From: Paragorgia papillata
Lineage: Eukaryota; Cnidaria; Anthozoa; Scleralcyonacea; Coralliidae
Direction of reading: 5' to 3'
Length of the DNA: 64,000 nt
Assembly (NCBI GenBank): GCA_035771165.1
Contig: JAWNZC010000348.1
Location: 4,514,501-4,578,500, forward strand
Below are positions 23,801 through 34,149 of this stretch, piece after piece. Under the pieces are notes generated by a model, which had not been told where the DNA came from, made no database searches, and saw nothing but the letters and a program-made list of their open reading frames with translations. The first letter of the stretch is position 1, and each line of letters starts with the position of its first letter. The translations under genes and the position numbers were made by a program.

Positions 23801-26800
23801 ACCGCCACGGAAACCGGCTTTATATCATGAACTCAGAACTGTATTCTGAAGAATTATATGTCCGACAAAATGTAGTGATAATGGTTTTATGTCGAACAAA
23901 TTTTAGGAATGTCTGACCAAAATTGGAAATGGATCAGACACATGTCCTATCAAGAAAAAATATATATTTGCAGCCCTGTGCTTTATCAAGTAGTTTTTAT
24001 CTAACGTTTAAATTTCTTTTTTCTTCTAAACCATAAATATGTAATGTCATGAATTTTTGGATAATTAATGACCTAACGAACAACAATCTCACAGATCAAT
24101 GTACCAGCAAGGTGCACTGATGATCCAAATTATTCTAAAATTTTGGAGGCCTCACAGTAGCACTTTCACCTTGACTAAACAAAGTGTTAAAAATTCTACT
24201 ATGGCTATCATGCAGACAATTTTGTTCAGCCTCCACTGAAGGGACCTGGCCTACGTGAAGAATTTTTATACCTTCAGCTGGCCTTGACTGAGAAGCTTGC
24301 TTTGACTGAGAAGCTTGCCTTGACTGAGAAGCTTGCCTGGACTCTGCTGTGTACTGCAGCTGACTGGCTTGTTTACCAGCTCTCCTGGCGCGCTCAGTCT
24401 CTGGGTCATCAACAACAACAGTGTAATGGCCTTTCTCCTCTACAAATTTCTTTTGATACTCAATCTAAGTATAAAAACAAAAATAACATCACTCTGAAAG
24501 TCAAACTACCATGCAGCTAATTTTTTTCTTCATTTAATTAAACAAGAAAACAAAATTTTTACAAAAAATTTCGTAAAGATTCGGAGATATTGAATGATGT
24601 TTATGTACTGACTGGAAATTTTGTCAAATCCAAAATGGCACATGCAATTTGCCAGAAATTATGAGGTGCCAAATAGAATTGGGATTGTTTGGAGGGACAG
24701 TTTCATTGCACTTACACTAGCGTTCCCAACCCATCACCAGTCTTCAACTCTTTTGGGAAATGGCCAATTGTTTTTATATTACTCCAAAATAACTCAAAAA
24801 TGTAAAATGTCATACTTAATGCATTACAGCATTAGGTATATAAAGAACACAGCCCAGCAGTTTATCAGTAAAAAGAAAGCCATAACTGGTTACAGTACTT
24901 TATAATAGGTAACATGATTTTATTTAAAAAAATAACCCATTCTGGCCTGCACAGACTCCATGCATGGACAAATTTTATAAATTTGTCTTGCATTCTCTAC
25001 TAAAGTAACATTTTCAAAAGCAGGAATATGGGTTTAAATAATCTCTGGTGTCACAGGAAATTCACCCCCCCCCCCCCCAGGAAATTTGCTGGGGGGAGGG
25101 CGAATTTCCTAGGAATCTTGCCCTCCTTAGGGTCAACTAGGAAATCCACCCTCCCGGGGGACAATTTCCTCGCAAAACATAAATTGACCAAATTGACAAA
25201 CATTATTGCCTTCAATACGTGTCAACAACACATGCCTTCTGGCAGCCATTCAAGATAAAACTATTTCCACTGCGATTTCCGAAGCAATATATTTAATTTT
25301 GTCACTGCGACAAAACCATTATTTTAAGAAGGGAGGCTATAGTACGTCTGAATAGGAAGCACATCTATCTTTCATAATTATTAGCGATTATACTCAGATA
25401 AAGTTAAAAATTTTCAAAGTAATATTATTTATTGCTATTGATATACCAGGTGGAATGCGTAATCAGTTGTCAAAAAGATAATTGCCCATTCAAATAATTT
25501 TCAAAAAAGCCGGTGGCCCTTTTTTCAAATCACACTTTTGCTGTTTAGAAAATTCTTCGGCTTGGTGTTCAAGGTAGACCAAAATAAATGGCTACATACG
25601 CACGTCGTCCAATGGTTCAGCAAAGACACCACAACAGCAGCACAGTTGAGACCTGCTGCACATGCAAGCTTCCAGAAGAGTACGACGATATGGTTTCATG
25701 TGATCATTGTGGGGAATGGTGGACCACTTAAAATGTGTGCAATGCCATTCTATGCAGAGTGAGTGGCTTTGCCCTTCGTGCACTCCACCACCTGCTAAAA
25801 AGACTAAACTAACCCTCTGAACTAGTACCGTATTTTCTGGGCAATAACCCGCGGTTATCTCTTAATTTTGCTAGGAAACATAATTAGTGCGGGTAATAGG
25901 GTGGTGCGGGTAATCTGTTGAATTCTTAAGACAACGCCATCACGAAGACTGGAGACCAAGGATTCTACTTTCATCTTTCAACTACTGGTACTGTACTTTT
26001 TTTAAATTTTGTGCTCCCAAACCAAGGGAGCACGCTGAGACTGACCTGTATTTCTTCTTCTTTTTTCGTCGTTCCTTCATTTATATTCAGCCATTTTGAA
26101 TAATGCGGTATATTCATTAGCGTATCGCAGGCGTGGGCTACGACCCGGTTATTTCATTTTCAGAACGCGCTCGGGTTTCCTTCGGCCCCGTAGCACGCGC
26201 CTGCGATACGCTAATGATATATACCGCATTATTCAAAATGGCTGAATATAAATGAAGGAACGCCGAACAAAGAAGAAATACAAGTCAGTCTGGCATGCTC
26301 CCTTGCCCAAACCTATTATTAGCAGCTGCGGGTTATCCGGTGGTGCAGGTAATACGCTGATTTATTTTTCCAAAAGTAACATTTTTGTTGCTGTGTGGGT
26401 TATACGCTGTGCGGGTTATCGCCCAGAAAATACGGTAATATCAGCGGGACAAATTTCCTGGGACACCTGTACTCAATTAAACACCTACATATACCACAGG
26501 TATAAGTATTACACATTTCCAACCTGACTTTGTTGCTTGGATTGTTTGGCAAGACGTAAATTTTCAGGAGTGTCAGTCACAACTGTGAATTTCGTTGTAG
26601 GATAATGACTGCAAGGAGAAGAAAAAAATTAAATTGATATTTTTACAACTATATAGTGCCGAATAGAAATTCACTTTTTCATGTGACAAAGAAAAGCATT
26701 ATTAATTTATGACGACTTTAGTCAAGGATTCTCTCAGGGAGTGTTTACACGAGGCCGGCCCAAACTCAGGCCGGACTGAATTTTGCATTTTCGGTTTTGT

Positions 26801-29556
26801 TTGTCTTGAAATTATATATAGCTGCTTGGTTCCTATTACATCAGTTAAAAAGTTGGATTTTTTCATAGTCCGAACCCTGCCTCCTCCGCAGGCCCTCTCA
26901 AAACTATCGCCTCTAGGGCCTAGTCTCGCTGTGCATAATGGGATCAGTCACCATTTTGTTTACAGGATCTCAGGCAGGCCCTCTCAAAAGTGTGACCTGT
27001 CCATGATGCAATGAGGGCCTGCGAAGGAGGCAGGTCTGAATCTGGATCAGTAAGGGCCTGTTCACATGAAGCAAGTTATTTCGAGCCGGGGGGTAGGGTT
27101 ATCCCTATCCCGGGAGATATCTTGGTGTTCACATGAGACCGAGATAACTCGGGGAGGGGGGGTAAGGATAACTTGGTACGAGCATAGGGTAACCCTAGGG
27201 CCAGAGTTAACCCCACCTGGGGTTAGGGTCAACTTTGTATAATTATGCATGCGTACATTGCAAAAGAACATTCCAATTTATACGCACTATTCTTGTTCAC
27301 ATGCCATTTGCGTGCATTTAATTGTTCACATTACCGGCGTGTTCTTTTGTTCACGTGAAAGCTGGGGTTATCTCAGGGGCCAGGGACAACTCGGTAGTTG
27401 CGTTTTATCATGTGAAACAGGGTAAAAATTTCAGTTCGGTCTAGTGGGTGACCTGAGATTTGGGTGACCTGAGATTTGGGTGTTCAGGAATCAGGATGTA
27501 CTTTGATTGATGCATTAAATGTTGAATTTGGAACTGCATGTACATATATAAGTACATATACTTCCAAAACAGTGGTGTGGTTACCGTTATAAAGTTGATT
27601 CAGCAACCTTGACTCCACATTTGGCAATTGGCATGTCTGAGTGGCTTTTGTATTAATTGAGGTGGAAGGAAGTTAAGTAACATATATTGTCTTTTACTCC
27701 AAAATTCCATGTTTGGCATTATACAGTATTCATAATATCACAAGTGCTTAACATGAGTGGGCACAAAGAATATTCCATAAAACACAAGCAAGACAGTCAA
27801 TTATTTGAAAGTAATTTTATAGAGTAATATTCCATTCATTCCATATCTTGTCACTCACATCAAGTAACTTAAATACCACATGTGTATTTTTTAGTAAAAC
27901 ATCACACCCCCAAACAGGAGTAAAATTGATTAAAATTCAATGTAAAAAAAATCACACACATATTAGGCATTGCAGACGTGATGCAGCTCAATCATTATTT
28001 CTTTGGATTTCAAGTGTATAATAATTTATGCCAATTGCATAAACCAACATGAAGTAAGAAAGAAATTAACATAGGAACATAACAAAGAATTACGCAGCAA
28101 TTATTATACAACGGGTGCGACAATTACACAAAAAAACAATCGACGATTTCTTTGTTCACACTCAGCTTGCGGGTTTATAAAAAGTTGCTGTGAGGACGCA
28201 GGACTGCAGGAGGCAAATATCTTTGTTCTGCTGGAGCGATGTTTACAAACTACGCCAATTTACAAGCGTTCAGCGAAATTGCGCATTTTTACAGCCAATC
28301 TAAATGTTCTACCTTGTATAGTGACAAAAGCCATGAGGTACTAGTAAATCAACAGTCGGAAAGAAAATAAAATCTACATTTGAATGCAGTCGGCTATTCA
28401 GGACAATTTCTGATAATTTTAACCCAAACACTTGAGAATCGACGGTGGGTTTCAGAAGATTCGTTTGATTCATATTACAGCGTAGTAGCATGGTTGAATT
28501 AACACATCCAAAGTTGAAACCGAAAGTGAGGAACTCAACTAGAACTCAACGCGAATTCAAGGACTCTGTCATAATTTATTTCTTGCCACGCAAATCGAAG
28601 CTGAGTGATGCTTCCTTCCACTTCCAGCCGATATCATGATCACGATATTCGTTACATACATTCCTATTTCCTTCATCTGTTTATGAATTAACAGCAGCTT
28701 TTATGCCAAGATTTATATTCTTAAATGAATAGACGTTTTAACATATTCTTCAAACATATCATTATGGGCTTAGAAAATGAAATAATGAACTTGACATGGC
28801 AATTAATGTGCTGCGTACAAGTTTCTTTATGAACAAATCAAAACTAGGCGTAGGCATCATGCAGCTTCATGTGAAACACCACCACTTTGCGAACTCTATC
28901 AGGAAATATGTGTATATTCCTTTAAACCATTCGTTTCTGCACTCTTAGAAAGAAAAACACTTTTTTATGAAGGTTCACAGTCACGTATGTTTGACTAATA
29001 TAAAACAGGTATAGTAGCGCAAATTGAGTCTTTGTCTTCGAACAAGAGATGCATGCGTATAGTACTCTACCGACAATTGTGTTCAACAAAGAACGGTAAA
29101 AATGGCTTCGCTTCAACATTCGGCAACAGAATCTCGTCATTAACAGTTAAGATTATTAATTGCGCTTAAGTAGGAAAACGACAACCACAAAAACTATCAA
29201 GAACTATTAATGATATACACAGGCAATATAAAGTCAAGTGACTAAATGTCGACTCCATAACATTAGTATACTTACGGGGAGCAGTAGGGCTTTTTATTGT
29301 ATCCCTTGTAGTTCTTCATGGTTAGCGTCATTTTGCAAACGGTACACCTGAAGCATTTTTTATGCCAAATCTAAACAGTTGAGTGAATTATCACGTTATA
29401 CAACTACTGTCCTTCAATAGTTCGAGATAGTTAATTTGCTAGTTTTGTAGCGCACGCAAGCATGTAATATCTCTTCATATATAATACCTGATCCAGACAT
29501 TTCAGTTGTTCCACTGGATAAACTGTTTTAGTACAAGACGCACATTTGGAGCTCAT
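20667..29556 (-). CDS. LASP1-like: LASP1-like LIM and SH3 domain protein, copy A (6 exons, 247 aa)
   Basis: Coding exons in transcription order are 29556-29488, 29370-29276, 26608-26524, 24464-24272, 23009-22882 and 20840-20667. All introns are GT-AG and phases agree across the 744 nt. The protein opens with a LIM domain (C5, C8, H26, C29, C32, C35, C53, H56), then a nebulin-like segment (residues about 57-112 with the [10 protein letters not shown] and [13 protein letters not shown] motifs), a Ser/Gln and Pro-rich linker (113-190), and a C-terminal SH3 domain (192-247) containing ALYDY-like, GWMQG and SNYV motifs. This order is diagnostic of LASP1, a cytoskeletal adaptor that in known members binds F-actin through nebulin repeats and proline-rich partners through SH3 (family knowledge). 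Human LASP1 is 261 aa. The start is the ATG right before the first LIM cysteines. A second copy lies upstream in the same orientation. Residues 126-143 are a coded repeat absent from copy B. UTRs are not defined. Confidence 0.93.
21366..21575. mobile_element. Decayed copy of MITE family GTCGTGGCAATAGAAGCG
   Basis: It starts acgtggcaatagaagtgttt and carries ctaaaatattgttgcaat, cctgttttt.aattt.gattgg and a diverged end at cacttttattg, in the same order as 10691-10966. Confidence 0.6.
21811..22454. mobile_element. TIR repeat with tRNA-like core, split by a Mutator-type insert
   Basis: The outer inverted ends are AAAGTTTCAGTTG.. and ..CAACTGAAACTTT, then acaagctgtcgtaagtag and its complement. 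Next to the insert (22335-22375) lies a minus-strand tRNA-like head matching 3838-3883 (acccacaaccttcc, accattgagcc). The insert at 21901-22334 duplicated CCCACAACC. Confidence 0.68.
21901..22334 (+). mobile_element. Mutator-type MITE, family TAGCCTGGTACC, copy 3, internally triplicated
   Basis: The left end is TAGCCTGGTACC; the right end stops at GGCCAGGGTA and has lost the last bases. The 9-bp flank CCCACAACC is exact (21892-21900, 22335-22343). From 21946 a 115-bp segment starting accactaaagacttctgctt is repeated three times (21946, 22061, 22176) with almost no divergence. Confidence 0.82.
22498..22690. mobile_element. Fold-back MITE, 193 bp
   Basis: The arms AACAAATAGATTCCATTTT and cagttatagatgcacaga pair with their complements. 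The loop is around gtggcccacgag. It lies downstream of LASP copy A exon 5, in intron 5. Confidence 0.72.
22882..23009 (-). CDS. LASP1-like: LASP copy A exon 5 (Pro-rich linker)
   Basis: The 128-nt exon encodes [20 protein letters not shown] and a further Pro/Ala-rich stretch ending PPPIQ, the flexible linker before SH3. The acceptor is caacag and the donor is CAG|gtaag. Sequence conservation with copy B is weak but position and phase match. Confidence 0.9.
23469..23978. mobile_element. hAT-like element, 510 bp
   Basis: The ends are CAGGGCTGCAAATTA and its inverse ATTTGCAGCCCTG, with a shared flank tgcttt on both sides (6 of the usual 8 bp). The interior repeats the phrase tgtccgaccaaa. It lies in intron 4 of LASP copy A. 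Confidence 0.7.
24272..24464 (-). CDS. LASP1-like: LASP copy A exon 4 (nebulin-like end, QASQS repeat)
   Basis: The 193-nt exon encodes [30 protein letters not shown] and then a low-complexity Gln/Ser stretch. An 18-bp unit is repeated in the DNA, giving about three [12 protein letters not shown] units. It is 48 nt longer than exon 4 of copy B, and the repeat accounts for the difference. Confidence 0.9.
25588..25820 (+). pseudogene. PHD zinc-finger remnant with a frameshift
   Basis: From an ATG at 25588 a frame reads to [27 protein letters not shown]. After a two-base excess (ac at about 25722) it continues in another frame as [31 protein letters not shown], stop. Together the ligands C-x2-C, C-x2-C, H-x2-C and C-x2-C fit the Cys4-His-Cys3 PHD pattern. 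It is antisense to LASP copy A inside intron 3, has no introns, and is broken, so it is a processed or transposon-borne fragment. The parent gene is unknown. Confidence 0.72.
25828..26435. mobile_element. TA-flanked TIR element, ends CCGTATTTTCTGGGC
   Basis: The ends are CCGTATTTTCTGGGC and GCCCAGAAAATACGG with TA on both sides. The inner repeats are ataacccgcgg / gcgggttatc. It is interrupted by the hAT-like insert at 26024-26305. Ends of this kind resemble pogo/Tc1 elements. Confidence 0.74.
26024..26305. mobile_element. hAT-like fold-back element nested in the previous one
   Basis: The ends are CAAGGGAGCACGC and GCATGCTCCCTTG, with long inner arms (ttcatttatattcagccatt, gcgtatcgcaggcg) and flank cccaaac on both sides (7-8 bp). 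Confidence 0.74.
26524..26608 (-). CDS. LASP1-like: LASP copy A exon 3 (end of LIM, nebulin-like segment)
   Basis: The 85-nt exon supplies H56 of the LIM domain (HYPTTKF) and the nebulin-type [13 protein letters not shown] stretch. It runs from acceptor cttgcag to the donor after AGTCAG. Length and phase are the same as exon 3 of copy B. Confidence 0.92.
26609..29275. other. LASP copy A intron 2
   Basis: It contains gttcacatga-type repeat words at 26735-27420 (probable decayed TIR element) and a short tandem duplication of gggtgacctgagattt at 27446-27480. No exon was found. Confidence 0.5.
29276..29370 (-). CDS. LASP1-like: LASP copy A exon 2 (LIM core)
   Basis: This 95-nt exon encodes [20 protein letters not shown] then [11 protein letters not shown], supplying H26, C29, C32, C35 and C53 of the LIM domain. 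The acceptor is ...tttag and the donor is CCCC|gtaag, leaving phase 2. Confidence 0.93.
29488..29556 (-). CDS. LASP1-like: LASP copy A exon 1 (start, LIM N-terminal half)
   Basis: The exon encodes 23 residues, [20 protein letters not shown] and then LDQ, with the first zinc-finger cysteine pair at C5 and C8. It starts at the ATG read on the minus strand from 29556 and ends in phase 0 at CAG|gtatta. The equivalent exon of copy B has the same length. Confidence 0.93.
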
Positions 29557-30472
29557 GATTTCAAGGCACTATCCCACAAATATTTCTTCTGAAATAATTC
29601 TTAAAAGAAGCGTGCGTCAATAGAGAAAGCCAGATTGCCCAGAAAGGCGAGAACATCAACAATATGGGCGGAATAGCAAATGCACAAATCCGAGCCCACT
29701 GTTTCACGAGGCAGTGGGAGTTTAAGAAGGTTAACCCCCAAGAAACATTTGAGCCAATTTTCTGTTTTGAATTTGGTGTGCCACTGATCATGATCTTTTA
29801 GCATCCTTCGCAGACGTTCTTTTGGTTTCTCGTTTCTGTGGTATTATTTGCGAACCCAAGCTGAAGTTGTTAGCCGTGTATGCATGATGTACCAACTATT
29901 CTATTACGCCTGGCTACTAGCTAATACAGGCGAAGTTGGCGAACCACGCCTACCAACGCCGTAGTTTGCTTGTAGACTTGTCTGTTGAATTGAAGAAACG
30001 TCCACTAGTCCATCTAAATAATTGTTAATTATTTTGACTACCCTGTTAATGCAACCGAATTGTTTTGGTTACACTGCATATTGTTCAAGATTCTTAAACA
30101 AACAGTAAATTAAAATCTTGTTATGACAAAACTTTTAAACAGAAAGCATCAAGGTGATGAACCTCCCCGACGTTACGTTATGGTGTTAAGTGTAATATAT
30201 CAAGCGACTGCAAAGTTTTCTATGTGTATGTTTTACACACCTTTACCCTTAGGTGGCTGTATAAAGGCTGCACTAACCATTCATATTCACTTTTATTTCC
30301 AGAACTTCTTGAGGGAGGGGGGGGGGGGGGGGGGGGGGGGCGTAGTCAGACTTAAAATCCGCCACAAAACGCCCTTCCCAGTTGTTCGCTACGTTTATAA
30401 AATCTAAAGCGTTAACACCTTCAGTATGCAAATTAAATAGTTTTGTACTTCAATCAGCACGAGAGTCATTAT
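29557..30472. other. Spacer upstream of LASP copy A
   Basis: The presumed 5' UTR and promoter lie here; no TATA box or initiator can be assigned. A run of about 25 G occurs at 30316-30340. Confidence 0.45.
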
Positions 30473-30743
30473 TAAAAGGTGTAGATGAAGTAATACGAGC
30501 AACAAATTGCTGCAACATTATAGCACGTATTACCACCCACCTTAAACATTGTCACGCAACAATGATCTTGTTGCAAGTTGAATCAGCTTGTTGCAGCAAG
30601 TAGAACAGGAGTCTACTTATTTCAACAATTTTTTTCATTTTTCCGGTGGGTGGTAATACGTGCAACAACGCTTTTCAACTTGCAACGCAACAAAGTTACG
30701 TTGCAAGTTGAAGAAAAATGTTGCCCGTATTACCTCACCTTAA
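30473..30743. mobile_element. MITE with ends AAGGTG..GTAATACG
   Basis: The left is AAAAGGTGTAGATGAAGTAATACG and, inverted at the right, CGTATTACCTCACCTTAA; the inner words are tgcaacaa / ttgttgca. Flanks are TTAA-like. Confidence 0.62.
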
Positions 30744-30789
30744 GCTTTTTTATTTACGCGGCATTCACGTATCCGTTAGGAAACAAGTA

Positions 30790-31098
30790 CAGTTGAACCT
30801 CGTTAATACGACCACCGTCGGGCCAGAAAAAAGTGGTCGTAATAATGAGGTGGTCGTATTAACGAGGGAGTATTACACTACTTAGAGTATATTCAGACCA
30901 GAAAAAAGTGGTCGTAATAACGAGGTGGTCGTATTAACGAGGGAGTATTACACTACTTAGAATGTATTCAGGCCAGAAAAAAGTGGTCGTAATAACGAGG
31001 TGGTCGTATTAACGAGGGAGTATTACACTACTTAGAATGTATTCAGGCCAGAAAAAAGTGGTCGTAATAACGGGGTGTTCGTATGACGGGGTCCACTG
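30790..31098. mobile_element. TA-flanked pogo-like MITE with internal 75-bp tandem array
   Basis: It begins CAGTTGAACCTCGTTA and ends GGGGTCCACTG, with TA on both sides. The segment from ccagaaaaaagtggtcgt repeats at 30823, 30898, 30973 and 31048 (period 75 bp), nearly identical. Each unit holds gtggtcgtaataacgagg, itself a partial palindrome. Confidence 0.78.
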
Positions 31099-31291
31099 TA
31101 TACCCGTTGCGATAGACAAAATCGTGCCCGTGAAGTTGCTGCAACCATTGTACAGAGAAGAACGGAGTTCTATAAAGTTCTGCTCTGTGCATGCAAGGAT
31201 TGCAGATTTGCAGCAGCTTCTCTCACGATTGCATTTCATCAGCTATAGCATCCCATTTGAAATGAATGATTTGATAAACAAATCGGTTAAA

Positions 31292-32347
31292 CAGTCAACT
31301 CTCTCAAAGCGGACACCCTTCTAAGGCGGACACCTTTCTTAAAGGCGGACACCAAACTTGATCCCGTGAGGGTGTCCGCGGCCTTATAATAGAGAGCTTA
31401 AGCATACAGGCGTTTTAGAGCCACCATAGTTATTCTAAACATGGTTTGGAAACCCGGCAAACTTCAAAGCGGTCAACAATCAAGCTACGATTCATGTTGA
31501 AAGGTACACGAAGGTGCACAAATCCTTTGTTTTAGGTTTATTAATATTTAAACAGTACGGTTGAGCGATTCAACCCAAACGTTGCTATTGGATGATTGCT
31601 TCATTATACAGAAAACACAATATGTTCAGTAACCGTGAAAGTGCACACATTTCCATAAACCTGAACAAAAACATAAAACAATGACTTTTGTTGAGCTTCC
31701 AAACCATGTTTCTATTAACTATGGAGCCACGGACGGCGATTGAATTCAATAGCATTTTTCATTCAAAACAATGATAATGAGCAATTTAAAATCCCAAGAG
31801 CAAAGTGAACGCCGTCGTCGTTCTACACAAGACGTCATTGCATGAGAGCATTTTCACGTTCTTGAGACGACGAGAACATCTAGAACGTTGAGGCCTGTCA
31901 TCGTTGTTTTACTACAATAGACATGCTTTTAAAGTGGAAAACTTGTATTTTAAGGGGGATAATTTCATTACATTACAATATAAATATATACAAGATCTGT
32001 ATTTTTATATAAAGATGAAATTTAAGCTTGTGAGCTAACAGTTTAGATATGTGATTATTCATAGCCTTTGTTTAAAAGTATTTTCAAACAATACGCGGTT
32101 CAGTAGTTCTGTATTGTATTCTTGTTCTTCCGGTCACCGTCCGTGTCTCAAAAACGCCTAATATGCTTAAGCTCTCTATAAAGGCTGATTTCCAGTCAGT
32201 GGAATTTTGCGAGCGGGCGGAATTTTTCTTTGTCTTGTGAGCTATCGAGCGGAACTAATCTAATTCAGAGCACAAAAGACAAAGAAAAATTCCGCCCGCT
32301 CGCAAAATTCCACTGACTGGAAATCAGCCTTTAGAGAGAGTTCACTG
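31292..32347. mobile_element. Nested TIR elements, three levels
   Basis: The outer element has ends CAGTCAACTCTCTC and GAGAGAGTTCACTG with ggcggacacc repeats near the left. It is split by a second element whose ends are GAGAGCTTAAGCATA and TATGCTTAAGCTCTC (about 31391-32177). A third, a 151-bp TA-flanked palindrome AAGGCTGATTTCCAGTCAGT (32181-32331), sits at the junction. Confidence 0.68.
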
Positions 32348-33975
32348 TAGAGTTTAAACGAATGACAGCGAGGCATCAAACGTACAAATGGTTGTTTTTA
32401 ACAAACTTGCGAAAGCGTTTCAGCTAGAGATAAACTTAGCTTACTATCACATCTCTTTTCAAACCTCGCGCCCAGGCAGGGTCTCATCTTCACTTGAATT
32501 TCACTAATCAGAATGCATCTATCAAAGTTTTCCCTCGGCCAAAGGTGCGCAAGATGTGCATGAATATATAGTATAAGTGCAAGTCCCAGTGAGGAAAAGA
32601 GGGAACGAAACCCTTTCCCGTCGGTGGATTCTCCTTGTGGCTGTAACGAGTAAAATTACCTGATAAAATACATGAAATTTGAAAGTTGCATATTGCCAAG
32701 AAAAGCTACGTTTACACGGTACCGGACGAATTCGAGACCGGTCTCCAATTTGTTCTATTTCTCCGTATAAACAGGCGGAACCGTACCTATTCGAGAACAG
32801 TTCATAATTTGTCTTCCGTGTAAACAAGCAAAATGTACCGCCGGTATAAACGGGGTCTTAGACGCCACCATCTTGAGAATCCGGAAAAGGCCTGGAATCA
32901 CTAAAGCTCAAAGTTCACGCCCTGGTTCACACAATGACGGACGCTTTTATAGTATAAAGGTGCAAAATTAGCTCATTTGGCTGTGAGAAATGCAAAGCCT
33001 CGTCTCACAACAAATGTGTTCGAGATAGAAAAAATAATCTTGTACAGAGCAGGTTTTAGGAGTTTCGTTATGTCAAATGGAGCCGTTATATTAGATTAGG
33101 AGTTTGTAAAACGATTTCACCAATATGTATTATAGCGCCCGAACCCCCTAATACCGCCAGCTATACGCAGGCTAATTATAGTACGTCTTTACAAGCCAGT
33201 ACAATTGTAATAAAGTCAAATTCATTCTCCACAGGAGGAAATTTTGATGCAGTCTTTTTTCCCCAAATGTCAACCCCGAGTTTCTCGCACACCTTCTTTC
33301 GGGCTTCAGGGGAAAGCTAAACATTTCCCTAGGTTTGCCTATATGAATAACAATTTGTGGCTAAACGTCATATACGAGTGTCTCCAAGATAGCCTCAAAA
33401 CCGAATGATCAGAAACGTGACGGAAGCGTCGCGCGTGCATAACAATATATGGCTGAAAATCAGTGACGACATTATCATGAGATTTTTCTACACGGAGGTA
33501 AATCAGGTAATCTTTTATTATTAAGAGGCTGCTGTATACTATGGTCATGAGTTTATTAGTTCTTATTTCTAGATTAAACAGCTTGGAGAAAGTCGTTACT
33601 GTTTGTTCCAAAATCAAACTACAAATTTAACTATTGTATATTTTAAAAGCTGAGGAACACTATAGCAGTTAAACTTGGTTATTGCTCAACAAGGTATTCA
33701 CTCACATCGTATTACAATTACAGTCTTTTTCGACTCCCTAGAGATGTTAAATGAAGCCATCAAACACGAGATTGATACCTTTTGAAACTAATGTCCTCTT
33801 AGCTGAACAACTACAATACGAGTAGACGAATTTCTGAAGTCATACACAAAGAAGTTAAAAAAACATACTGAAAATACATACTAGAAAACTACTTCCACAG
33901 CACAATGCCATGATGACCAAGAAATTTCCAGGTTTTACATAACTAGGAAATACTGTCAAGAAAGTGAAAGTCTGG
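32348..33975. other. Region between nested elements and LASP copy B stop
   Basis: 32704-32860 has gtttacacgg and gtaaacaag phrases typical of another decayed repeat. The remainder includes the LASP copy B 3' UTR. No further gene. Confidence 0.45.
33552..33557 (-). terminator. Candidate polyadenylation signal of LASP copy B
   Basis: The plus-strand TTTATT reads AATAAA on the gene strand about 420 nt after the stop; another lies at 33514-33519. Either could serve, and neither is proven. Confidence 0.3.
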
Positions 33976-34149
33976 TTAAATTAGTTCCACATAGTTGGAC
34001 GGAAGCATACCAAATTGTCCGGTTCTTTGGTTCCTTCCTTCCATCCAGCCAGAATCAATAACGTTTGCTTCAATAATCATGTCACCTTCAACAATGCTGA
34101 TTTCATCTTCATCAGCAGCAGTGTAATCATACAAGGCACGGTAACGAGG
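33976..34149 (-). CDS. LASP1-like: LASP copy B exon 6 (SH3 domain and stop)
   Basis: The 174-nt exon encodes [51 protein letters not shown] and TAA. It has the full SH3 signature (ALYDY, acidic RT loop, GWMEG, SNYV). The acceptor is cttttag. Confidence 0.94.
   Translation of the reverse strand, partial: PRYRALYDYTAADEDEISIVEGDMIIEANVIDSGWMEGRNQRTGQFGMLPSNYVELI

Noticed and set aside
30790..31098. CRISPR-like array of 75-bp repeats
   Set aside because: The units are contiguous without variable spacers and are enclosed in transposon termini, and the window is plainly eukaryotic.
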